From: Treponema sp.
GTDB taxonomy: Bacteria > Spirochaetota > Spirochaetia > Treponematales > Breznakiellaceae
Reading direction: 5' to 3'
Length of the DNA stretch: 5,299 nt
NCBI GenBank assembly: GCA_031284105.1
Contig: JAITAN010000089.1
Span: forward strand, 1 to 5,299
Positions 1-4,684 of this stretch are shown here, piece after piece. Under the pieces are notes generated by a model. The model was not told where the DNA came from and made no database searches. It saw only the letters and a program-made list of their open reading frames with translations. A program made the translations under genes and the position numbers. Each line of letters starts with the position of its first letter. Positions within the stretch are counted from its first letter, which is position 1.

Positions 1-12
1 GGGGACGCTCAT
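1..12 (-). CDS. Possible start of the next downstream gene (4 codons visible)
   Basis: An ATG at 12-10 is followed by codons for Ser-Val-Pro to the window edge. A Shine-Dalgarno-like AAGGGAA lies a few bases upstream, and the preceding gene's probable ancestral stop (TAG, 30-28) is 15 bases away, which is normal spacing in a phage late operon. Only four codons can be seen, so no product can be proposed. If the prophage order holds, it would be another tail or tail-fibre assembly gene. Confidence 0.3.
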
Positions 13-27
13 ACATTCCCTTCAATA

Positions 28-107
28 CTAAATCCCGCCAGCGGGTTTAATGCCCCTGAAGGGCAGCGGCGCTAAGGTATCGAAGCGCCCCTTGCCCGCC
101 AGCGGGC
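28..107 (-). other. Displaced original 3' end of the tail-fibre gene
   Basis: Repeat copy 1, read in the frame whose codons start at 30, 33, 36 and so on, gives ...L-P-F-R-G-I-K-P-A-G-G-I and then TAG at 30-28. Repeat copy 3 is read by the upstream gene in the equivalent position, offset by 122 bases. Deleting exactly two 61-bp units therefore joins the upstream frame to this ending without any change. The stretch is now out of frame, because translation from upstream stops at the TAA at 110-108. The reconstruction follows from the sequence; that it was once functional is inference. Confidence 0.65.
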
Positions 108-218
108 TTAATGCCCCTGTAGGGCAGCGGTGCTAAGGTATCGAAGCGCCCCTTGCCCGCCAGCGGGCTTAATGCCCCTGTAGGGCAGCGGTGCTAAGTC
201 ATCGAAGCGCCCCTTGCC
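36..218 (-). repeat. 61-bp direct tandem repeat, three copies (36-96, 97-157, 158-218)
   Basis: Three contiguous 61-bp units. Units 2 and 3 differ only at two adjacent bases (ggta versus gtca); unit 1 has three further substitutions. On the minus strand a unit read in the gene's own frame encodes G-K-G-R-F-D-(T/D)-L-A-P-L-P-Y-R-G-I-K-P-A-G plus one extra base, so each copy shifts the frame by one. Each unit carries two short palindromes: CCCGC/GCGGG stems around CA (94-107 in extended form in copy 2) and TGCCC/GGGCA around a 5-base loop (112-126 in copy 2). The near identity of units 2 and 3 suggests recent amplification, probably by slippage. Confidence 0.95.
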
Positions 219-1016
219 ACAAGCCCCCGGTGGTTCGGAATAAACCTTCCTGAGTTGGGGGCTCTCATCCACCCCCCAAGGGGGTTTAATGCCCCTATAG
301 GGCAGTGATGATAAACCATCATCATGCAGAATACGCCCCTGGTATTTGAATAAGCCGTTGTATGTTGGCCGTATTGCCGCACGATCTTCTAGGTCTTGTA
401 AGGCAAGATGGGCCTTTATGTCGTCGGTATCACTCGTGCCGCTGTATGATGCGGGATTAAGTATATCTCCATGTATCTCATCAATCACCGTACCTTTCCT
501 GGGGATAATATTACAGTATTTCCACGCACCCCCATACGTTCCTTCCCCGTCAAACCGCAATACCTGGCCGTGATCGTACTTAATCCGGCCGTCGTACCGT
601 AAGCCTGAAGGATATACATCCGACTCGTTCTTTTCCCTGTCCATAGGAGGTGCTTGTTCCGTTATCTCTACGGTATCGGTATGCGATACTCGTTCAGTAA
701 TTTTGAGATCAGTATCATCTACCATTGATGGTTGTATTCCGCCATAGGTCATCTGGCCGTTCATTCGGAGTTGTCCGTTGTATCTTGGTTCAAGAGCGGC
801 AGTATCACCTATCGAGACACCTGCGTTTATGCTTAATATATCATCATTATTTCCATCTCCATAACTTGCAGGATTCGGGGTATCCATGGGGGCATAAAGG
901 GGAGCATCTCCTGAGTAGTGTATCTCTCCACCGTATGTCCGGCTGCCTGTATAGTATTCAGGGATACGAATACTATCAGATACCGTTCCTTTTTGCGAAA
1001 TAAATTGATTGTATTT
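108..1016 (-). pseudogene. C-terminal tail-fibre-like part of a broken phage tail gene (Y-x-G repeats)
   Basis: This is the continuation, in the same frame, of the tail adaptor gene that starts at 1625, separated from it by a TAG at 1019-1017. The longest piece now opening with ATG starts at 887 and has 259 codons. It is rich in short Y-(N/D/G)-G motifs (YNGQLRMNG, LRYDGRIKYDHG, GTYGGAWKY, YNGLFKYQG), a pattern I associate with phage tail-fibre or receptor-binding C-termini, although I cannot name a family. A segment similar to the end of the upstream part recurs here (LRYDGRIKYDHG, then KGTV, NPASY, DDI, YNG in the same order), so the region is an internal duplication. The natural C-terminus has been lost: after L-P-Y-R-G-I-K-P-A-G-G the 61-bp repeats throw it out of frame, giving about 15 unrelated residues and the TAA at 110-108. 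The ATG at 887 has no evident ribosome site, so independent translation is doubtful. Confidence 0.7.
273..304 (-). repeat. Diverged fourth copy of the double-hairpin / PYRGIKP unit
   Basis: The core of the 61-bp unit recurs here: CCCCC-AA-GGGGG (273-284), then TTTAA, then TGCCC-CTATA-GGGCA (290-304). It lies 117 bases from the matching point of copy 3, so it is in frame with it, and encodes L-P-Y-R-G-I-K-P-P-W-G. Compared with copies 1-3 the first stem has changed CCCGC/GCGGG to CCCCC/GGGGG, a paired change that keeps base pairing. The similarity is confined to this core; the flanks do not match. Confidence 0.7.
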
Positions 1017-1122
1017 CTATGCACCATTGTAGGTTCCATTGCCATTATAGGTCAGTTCTTTTCCGTGGTCGTATTTAATCCGGCCATCGTACCGTAATCC
1101 GTTGGTGTATACATCTTGTTCA
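522..1122 (-). repeat. Internal duplication with 495-base offset (522-627 and 1017-1122)
   Basis: Two blocks of roughly 106 bases align without gaps at an offset of exactly 495 bases (165 codons). Both encode D-V-Y-x-x-G-L-R-Y-D-G-R-I-K-Y-D-H-G followed by a G-T-Y-(N/G)-G-A end. The best conserved stretch includes taatccggcc at 581 and 1076. Weaker protein similarity continues beyond the blocks (KGTV, NPASY, DDI, YNG). The block at 522 has TGG (524-522) where the block at 1017 has TAG (1019-1017), which dates the nonsense change to after the duplication or to one copy only. Confidence 0.85.
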
Positions 1123-1625
1123 CTTTTAACCAGTGATACCAGAGGGTTTTCTTGTATCAGTACGGTATCGGAAAAATCAAACAATTCCGCCATAGCAATT
1201 AAGATATTCGGATTGAGGGTTCCATCAAGGAATTCCCTAAGCCATTTTTTTTCCGCATCAGTCAGGTCGAGTATTTTAAGGGATATTTGTAAAAATTGTT
1301 CGTCAAGGACATACCGTTCTCCAAAATGTTCTTTGAGTTGGGATATGGTATAAGTCCGGTTTCCTACATTGGCAAGATAGAAGGCAGCGGCAGTCACCCG
1401 TTTCCGGTATTCGTCATCGGTATCATAGGGTACACGTGGGATTGAGAGGGCTTTCCCATGCTACGCTACCTTTTCTAAATCACTGAGATACGGAAAATGC
1501 GCATTAAAAGCTTTGAGGGCACCATCATTGATTCTCCCAAAAACCTTTCCCGTAGTTGAGAAAAGTGAACCTCGATTCGGTTTGAGGATACCGGGAGGAT
1601 TGATTTTCTGGATTAACTCTTTCAT
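1017..1625 (-). pseudogene. Phage tail adaptor protein (P2 gpI / Mu gp48 position), N-terminal part, with in-frame TAG
   Basis: The ATG at 1625-1623 overlaps the TGA of the baseplate J-like fragment (ATGA), the coupling expected between baseplate J and the next tail protein in contractile-tailed phages (P2 J-I, Mu gp47-gp48). The product starts M-K-E-L-I-Q-K-I-N-P-P-G-I-L and has 54 codons before a TAG at 1463-1461. The frame then stays open, with HGKALSIPRVPYDTDDEYRK and a helical segment containing D-L-T-D-A-E-K-K-W-L-R-E-F, to a second TAG at 1019-1017. The D-T-D-x-E-Y-R-K-R-V pattern is what I would expect in this tail-protein class. Family assignment comes mainly from gene order, because the sequence is divergent. 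The part after the first TAG has a possible ATG at 1397 without a clear ribosome site. Most likely a nonsense-mutated pseudogene; amber readthrough is the alternative. Confidence 0.7.
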
Positions 1626-2029
1626 GTACTCTCCTTAGTTATGGTTATGGTAGCATTAATAATACTCAGTTCGTTGGCTTGCACATCACGGGCCGGAAAG
1701 ATTATCTCAAGGGTATTGAGATTCAGGGAAGCATACAGGGCATAAAGATCACGAATAGCAAACCGCCCTCCAATACTCAGCCCGTGAATATACTGCTCCG
1801 CAATAAGCCGTACATCAGCCGTATTCGCTTCCCCTGAATAGCTTATACTTACGGTAATTGCCAAGGTACTGGGTGCCTTAACTTGTACGTCAAATCCCAT
1901 AAGTTCGTGGTCATATAGGGCCTGCTCAACTGCATCCAAAAGTGTCGCTGAGGGAACCCCGGTTGTCGATGCAACAATCACATCCGTACTTCCTGGGCCA
2001 CGGGAGTACGGACTATCTTGACCTGCCAT
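1622..2029 (-). pseudogene. Baseplate J-like protein, C-terminal fragment
   Basis: The open frame has 135 codons and ends in TGA at 1624-1622. It contains S-R-G-P-G-S-T-D-V-I-V-A-S-T-T-G-V-P-S (residues 9-27), then L-L-D-A-V-E-Q-A-L, then a V-x-V-x-A-P-S-T-L-A-I-T-V strand region. This is the typical C-terminal third of the baseplate J family (R-G-P-G-T-x-D-V-x-I followed by G-x-P). Whole members are usually about 350 residues, so the N-terminal two thirds are missing. The ATG at 2029 sits inside a repeat and has no good ribosome site, so I read it as an accident and not the true start. In the neighbouring frame the bases just upstream read W-Q-V-K-I-V-R-T-P, which would join smoothly to R-G-P-G if one base were missing near 2002-2005. 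In an intact phage the protein would form part of the baseplate wedge. Confidence 0.75.
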
Positions 2030-2134
2030 TTAGCGGTATTTTCCCATTGCTTGGCGGTCTTTATCTGTTCCTTGGCAACGTTTCCCTGCCGTTTGGCGGT
2101 TGTTGTCCGTCATTCAGCGGTTTTCTCCGGCGGC
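2030..2134 (-). repeat. Five 21-bp tandem repeats encoding a 7-residue repeat in one frame
   Basis: The motif ttGGCGGT or a close variant recurs at 2030, 2051, 2072, 2093 and 2114, exactly every 21 bases. On the minus strand, in the frame whose codons start at 2100, the units read TAE-stop-RTT, TAKRQGN, VAKEQIK, TAKQWEN and TAKWQVK. This hydrophilic heptad-like pattern could form a helix or coiled coil. The stop in the first unit is TGA where TGG (Trp) would fit the pattern (compare TAKW). This frame is one base off the baseplate J frame. The short start-stop arrangement in the other frame (TGA-ATG at 2116-2111, TAA-ATG at 2032-2027) falls at the same place in two units, so it is a by-product of the repeat. 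Confidence 0.85.
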
Positions 2135-2296
2135 TACCGATAGGATTTTACAGAGAACATTGTTAATCTTTCGCCTCCATGATGGAAGTTTACAATACAT
2201 GCCCTTTCCATGATGGTCTTCGGCGCATTCTTCGCAATTTCCATGACAGCCGCGGCCGTGATTTGGGCTGGGGCATTTCCGGTCGACTTTTTCCAT
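2114..2296 (-). CDS. Hypothetical 60-residue Cys/His-rich protein
   Basis: A 60-codon frame starts at the ATG at 2296-2294, seven bases after the lipocalin-like gene's stop. GGAGGGTGGAG within the end of that gene can serve as ribosome site. The product has six cysteines, at 8, 17, 21, 24, 35 and 49, and clustered histidines at 13, 18, 28 and 29; C17-x3-C21-x2-C24 with nearby His could bind a metal. The C-terminal 20 residues are basic to neutral, and the frame ends in TGA where the 21-bp repeats begin. I recognise no family. It could be the last gene of the operon, a small phage gene, or a chance frame: its ATG lies in the loop of an inverted repeat, and the adjacent DNA is decayed prophage. 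The Cys/His clustering is the main argument for reality. Confidence 0.4.
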   Translation of the reverse strand: MEKVDRKCPSPNHGRGCHGNCEECAEDHHGKGMYCKLPSWRRKINNVLCKILSVAAGENR

Positions 2297-2303
2297 CGAC
2301 CGG
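2279..2303. promoter_or_regulatory. 8-bp perfect inverted repeat after the operon's last clear stop
   Basis: CCGGTCGA (2279-2286) and TCGACCGG (2296-2303) flank a 9-base spacer, directly next to the TAA (2306-2304) of the lipocalin-like gene. In minus-strand RNA the loop holds the AUG of the Cys/His-rich frame and a run of A. No U-run follows on either side, so it is not a standard intrinsic terminator. It could pause transcription, protect the 3' end of the operon mRNA, or limit initiation at that AUG. Confidence 0.55.
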
Positions 2304-2675
2304 TTACTCCACCCTCCGGTAGTCTTGTCCGTCCAGCCGTAACGTGTTTGCGTCAACGAGCCGCCACGTCATGCGTACTTTGTGGGTTTTCCCGTCAACA
2401 AGCATGAGCATTTCAATTTTGTTTCCGCTAACCGTATAGGTTCCACTGACGCCGGTAATCACGCTTTCGCCCCGCGCGCGTTGTTCTTGTTCAGCGGCCT
2501 TCCGCGCGGCCTCGCTTTCCTCGCTCATCGTAAACGCGCCGCCGGCGTTAAACCGGAAGGTCAAACCTTCCTTGTCGTGCTTCCATGTTCCCATAATACC
2601 GGCGGAAGGAGGCGTCTGGGCAAACAGAGCGCCGCATAAACCGGCGCAGAAACATAGTAAAGCAATGTTACGCAT
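2304..2675 (-). CDS. Small secreted lipocalin-like protein
   Basis: The product has 123 residues. The start is ATG at 2675-2673, preceded by AAGGAG at good spacing; a longer in-frame reading upstream (from 2738) lies wholly inside the polyferredoxin gene and lacks a signal sequence. M-R-N-I-A-L-L-C-F-C-A-G-L-C-G-A-L-F-A, then Q-T-P-P-S, is a signal peptide with a probable cleavage after Leu-Phe-Ala. The mature part starts G-T-W-K, then L-T-F-R-F-N-A-G-G-A-F-T-M, a charged Glu/Ala/Arg stretch, G-V-S-G-T-Y-T-V-S-G-N-K-I and W-R-L-V-D-A-N-T-L-R-L. This alternating-strand layout is typical of small lipocalin-like domain proteins that open with G-x-W. It is probably periplasmic or surface exposed; the ligand is unknown. 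The gene overlaps the polyferredoxin stop by 8 bases, so it is likely translated by coupling as the last clear gene of the operon. Confidence 0.8.
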   Translation of the reverse strand: MRNIALLCFCAGLCGALFAQTPPSAGIMGTWKHDKEGLTFRFNAGGAFTMSEESEAARKAAEQEQRARGESVITGVSGTYTVSGNKIEMLMLVDGKTHKVRMTWRLVDANTLRLDGQDYRRVE

Positions 2676-3228
2676 ATTCCGCTCCTTCTTTATTTTTTGC
2701 AAAGGCTTTTTTTGGGCATATTCTTTTGCAGATACCACATCGTATGCACTCAGGAGAGTTTTTCATGGTATATGGAATGATATTCATAGGACATTTTTTG
2801 GTACAAATTCCGCACTTAACACATTGCCCGTCAATCATCTTATATCTATACCATGAAAACTTATTGAACAATGAACTTGCCGCCCCAATCGCGCACACGT
2901 ATTTACAAAAAGGACGGCGAATAATGACTGCTATTACCGCCAGGACGATATAGAAAGGCGTCCCCATCTCGTGCGCTTCAAAAGCTTTAAGAAACCCCAA
3001 AACAACCAAGGCGGGTAATACAAAATTGTAAACAAAGTGGGCGTATTTCAAAACGCGGAGCGGCCTGTCGAATTTGAATGTTTTAATCTTTACCCAAAAA
3101 GGTATTTTATAAAGTAACTCCTGTATAAATCCCAAAGGACACGCCCTGCCGCAAAAAAGCCTGCCGGCGATAACAAACCAAAGGAGTAATGCGCCGAGGC
3201 CAATATATTTCAACATTCCGGTATTCAC
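2668..3228 (-). CDS. Membrane 4Fe-4S polyferredoxin (NapH/COG0348-like, short form)
   Basis: I take the GTG at 3228-3226 as start: it overlaps the preceding TGA as GTGA and has GGAGG eight bases upstream. A TTG at 3243 is possible but has no ribosome site of its own. The product has 186 residues. A transmembrane segment (about 8-22) leads into F-C26-G-R-A-C30-P-L-G. Two more segments follow (about 65-83 and 90-103), then C108-K-Y-V-C112-A-I-G-A. The C-terminus holds two 4Fe-4S ferredoxin motifs, C136-x2-C139-x2-C142-x3-C146-P and C161-x2-C164-x2-C167-x3-C171-P. These are hallmarks of the NapH/CcoG/NosR-like membrane electron carriers, which pass electrons between the quinone pool or cytoplasm and periplasmic partners. 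It is much shorter than NapH (roughly 280 residues), with little before the first CxxxCP motif, and the second CxxxC lacks the usual Pro. The partner is unknown. Confidence 0.9.
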   Translation of the reverse strand: MNTGMLKYIGLGALLLWFVIAGRLFCGRACPLGFIQELLYKIPFWVKIKTFKFDRPLRVLKYAHFVYNFVLPALVVLGFLKAFEAHEMGTPFYIVLAVIAVIIRRPFCKYVCAIGAASSLFNKFSWYRYKMIDGQCVKCGICTKKCPMNIIPYTMKNSPECIRCGICKRICPKKAFAKNKEGAEYA

Positions 3229-3776
3229 TCTGCTTTCCTCCAATAGTTGATAACGTTGTCTTCTTCATCGGATTCAATAAGCATATCCTTCGATTTTTCG
3301 AAAACGCTTTTCAAAACCGCATCCCGCTCCGTAACGGACATCTCCTTGATAGAAGCTTGCATTTCTTTATCCAGGCGTTCAAGATTTAAGGTAAGTTCTA
3401 CAGTGTCTTTACTTTCAGTGAAGAAGAACTCTGAAGCATACCGTTTTTGGTATTCCAAAAACATGGCGCTTTTATCACCGCTTGAAGATACCAGCTTAAG
3501 CGCCGCCGTCCTGTTGAAAAAGTGAAGTTCCAGTCTTGCGTCAGCCTGAGCAAGTGTTTTATCCAGGATGGAATCCTGAGATCCTCTTTCCGAATTAAAG
3601 ACACAATAATCCCTGAATGAAAAAATCCTTCCGGTAGGTATGTCTTTTACCGATTCAAGAACATACACGGCGTTTTGAAGGCTTGCTGTTTCTGTTTTTT
3701 GCGTAGCGCAGCCGTTTAGAGTAATGGATATTCCAATAACCACAAAGATGAAAAGTCTAAAACTTCTTTCGTGCAT
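3225..3776 (-). CDS. Predicted lipoprotein of unknown function
   Basis: The product has 183 residues. ATG at 3776-3774 lies one base after the stop of the outer-membrane protein gene, and GGAGGAG within that gene's last codons serves as ribosome site. A basic N-terminus and hydrophobic stretch lead to a lipobox L20-N-G-C23, so the mature protein would be lipidated at Cys23 and anchored in the inner or outer membrane. The remainder is hydrophilic: N-A-V-Y-V-L-E-S-V-K-D-I-P-T-G-R-I-F-S-F, a strand-rich middle, and a helical charged C-terminal half (R-L-D-K-E-M-Q-A-S-I-K-E-M, then D-M-L-I-E-S-D-E-E-D). I recognise no family. It does not look like NosL, although a polyferredoxin and an ABC-2 permease are neighbours. 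It is probably a periplasmic partner of the operon's membrane proteins. Confidence 0.82.
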   Translation of the reverse strand: MHERSFRLFIFVVIGISITLNGCATQKTETASLQNAVYVLESVKDIPTGRIFSFRDYCVFNSERGSQDSILDKTLAQADARLELHFFNRTAALKLVSSSGDKSAMFLEYQKRYASEFFFTESKDTVELTLNLERLDKEMQASIKEMSVTERDAVLKSVFEKSKDMLIESDEEDNVINYWRKAE

Positions 3777-3777
3777 A

Positions 3778-4671
3778 CTATTCTCCTCCTTTATTTTTTG
3801 CGAAGTTAAAATACACCGGCGCTTTTACCGTGACGGTATGTGCGGCGTAATTGTTTTTGCCGTAGAGCGGAAGGGTGTATTCAATCCCTATATCAACCGC
3901 GAACGGGCGCGTTAACTTCAGCGTCAGCGAGGGGCGGACGGTGAGCAAATGCGAAGACACGCCGTCAATCAATATCCCCTTGTCATTTTCCGGCGACACC
4001 TTCCAGTTGACAGGCAGCGCGAAAGCGATGCGCGTCCCGCCAAAGGCAAGGTGGTAATGCGGGCCGGCTTCCAGCGTGAATTCCCATTCGTTATTCGTTT
4101 TTGACTTATTATCAAGGGGAAACCAGTAAACCTCGCTGAACACATTTACAAAAAAAGTATCGGTAACGAGCGCATCAAGAGACACATCGCCGCCCACACC
4201 CCAGGTGTGATTGCCGAGCGCGTCTTTGTCGTCAATGCCGGGAAACGGGATAACAATGCCGGGCGTAAATCTCATTCTGAAACGTTCACCCGGCAACAAC
4301 GCGCCGTCCCCGGCGATTTGAAATTGTGCCTTGACCGAGAAATCGCTCAAGCCCTCGTAGATTTCAGCCGCGCCGTCCCCGTCGCTGCCAATGTCTATAC
4401 CCACGAGATCGGTGTCGGTAACGCCGGGCGACCAGTCAATGGCGGCGGTAAACCAGCCGGTAAAGCCGTAGGAAACGCCAAACGACGCTCCGATAATCAC
4501 CGCGTCCGGCGCGTCTATTTTTCCGCCGTCCGCATCCCATCCTTCACGGACAAATCCGACAGACGCATCGGCGTCCACGCGCAGGGTTGCCGCCGGAAGA
4601 ACCACCGCGTCTTCCGCATAAACGGCGGCTCCGGCGAGAAGCGCCGCCATGAACAATGTAAATTTTCTCAT
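3778..4671 (-). CDS. Predicted outer-membrane beta-barrel protein
   Basis: The product has 297 residues. ATG at 4671-4669 is preceded by GGGAGGAG at suitable spacing. M-R-K-F-T-L-F-M-A-A-L-L-A-G-A-A-V-Y-A, then E-D, is a clear signal peptide cleaved after Ala19. The mature protein is made of alternating hydrophobic/polar strands rich in Gly and aromatics (I-G-A-S-F-G-V-S-Y-G-F-T-G-W-F-T-A-A-I-D-W, F-R-M-R-F-T-P-G-I-V-I-P-F, F-F-V-N-V-F-S-E-V-Y-W-F-P-L, W-E-F-T-L-E-A-G-P-H-Y). They are separated by Asp/Gly-rich loops (G-S-D-G-D-G) and end in a strand A-P-V-Y-F-N-F plus a short charged tail. This is the layout of an outer-membrane porin-like barrel, with no family I can name. The Asp-rich loops could be surface exposed or bind cations. 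It ends in TAG (3780-3778), one base before the lipoprotein start, and follows the permease stop by 13 bases. Confidence 0.82.
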   Translation of the reverse strand: MRKFTLFMAALLAGAAVYAEDAVVLPAATLRVDADASVGFVREGWDADGGKIDAPDAVIIGASFGVSYGFTGWFTAAIDWSPGVTDTDLVGIDIGSDGDGAAEIYEGLSDFSVKAQFQIAGDGALLPGERFRMRFTPGIVIPFPGIDDKDALGNHTWGVGGDVSLDALVTDTFFVNVFSEVYWFPLDNKSKTNNEWEFTLEAGPHYHLAFGGTRIAFALPVNWKVSPENDKGILIDGVSSHLLTVRPSLTLKLTRPFAVDIGIEYTLPLYGKNNYAAHTVTVKAPVYFNFAKNKGGE

Positions 4672-4682
4672 ATTCCGCTCCT
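4669..4682 (-). promoter_or_regulatory. Translation-initiation leader shared by two operon genes
   Basis: The 14 bases AGGAGCGGAATATG are identical at the starts of the outer-membrane protein gene (4682-4669) and the lipocalin-like gene (2686-2673). They contain the Shine-Dalgarno AGGAG, a fixed CGGAAT spacer and the ATG. Both genes encode signal-peptide proteins beginning Met-Arg. The match fixes both start codons. It may reflect a common ancestral leader for secreted proteins or duplicated initiation regions. Confidence 0.6.
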
Positions 4683-4684
4683 CC

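Noticed and set aside
36..218. CRISPR array
   Set aside because: The 61-bp units are contiguous, with no variable spacers, and lie in a coding end.
108..1016. Diversity-generating retroelement variable region in the tail-fibre end
   Set aside because: No reverse transcriptase, template repeat or adenine-biased substitution pattern is visible. The differences between duplicated blocks are ordinary divergence.
833..1045. 70-codon minus-strand frame crossing the second TAG in another frame
   Set aside because: It is out of frame with the clear coding signal on both sides and has no phage-like motifs.
2030..2113. 27-codon minus frame (MTDNNRQ...) with tight TGA-ATG and TAA-ATG junctions
   Set aside because: The stop-start pairs fall at the same place in two 21-bp units, so they arise from the repeat. 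There is no ribosome site.
1942..2166. Plus-strand frame with a seven-residue repeat (PFSGIFP, LLGGLYL and so on)
   Set aside because: Any 21-bp repeat gives a seven-residue repeat in all frames. The minus-strand reading fits the neighbouring phage genes better.
2279..2303. Rho-independent terminator
   Set aside because: The stem is perfect, but no U-run follows on either strand.
2676..2738. Longer N-terminus of the lipocalin-like protein (start at 2738)
   Set aside because: The extra 21 residues are lysine-rich, lie inside the polyferredoxin gene and precede an obvious signal peptide with its own ribosome site.
3229..3243. TTG start at 3243 for the polyferredoxin
   Set aside because: It adds five residues without a ribosome site. 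The GTG at 3228 has GGAGG at good spacing and a GTGA overlap.
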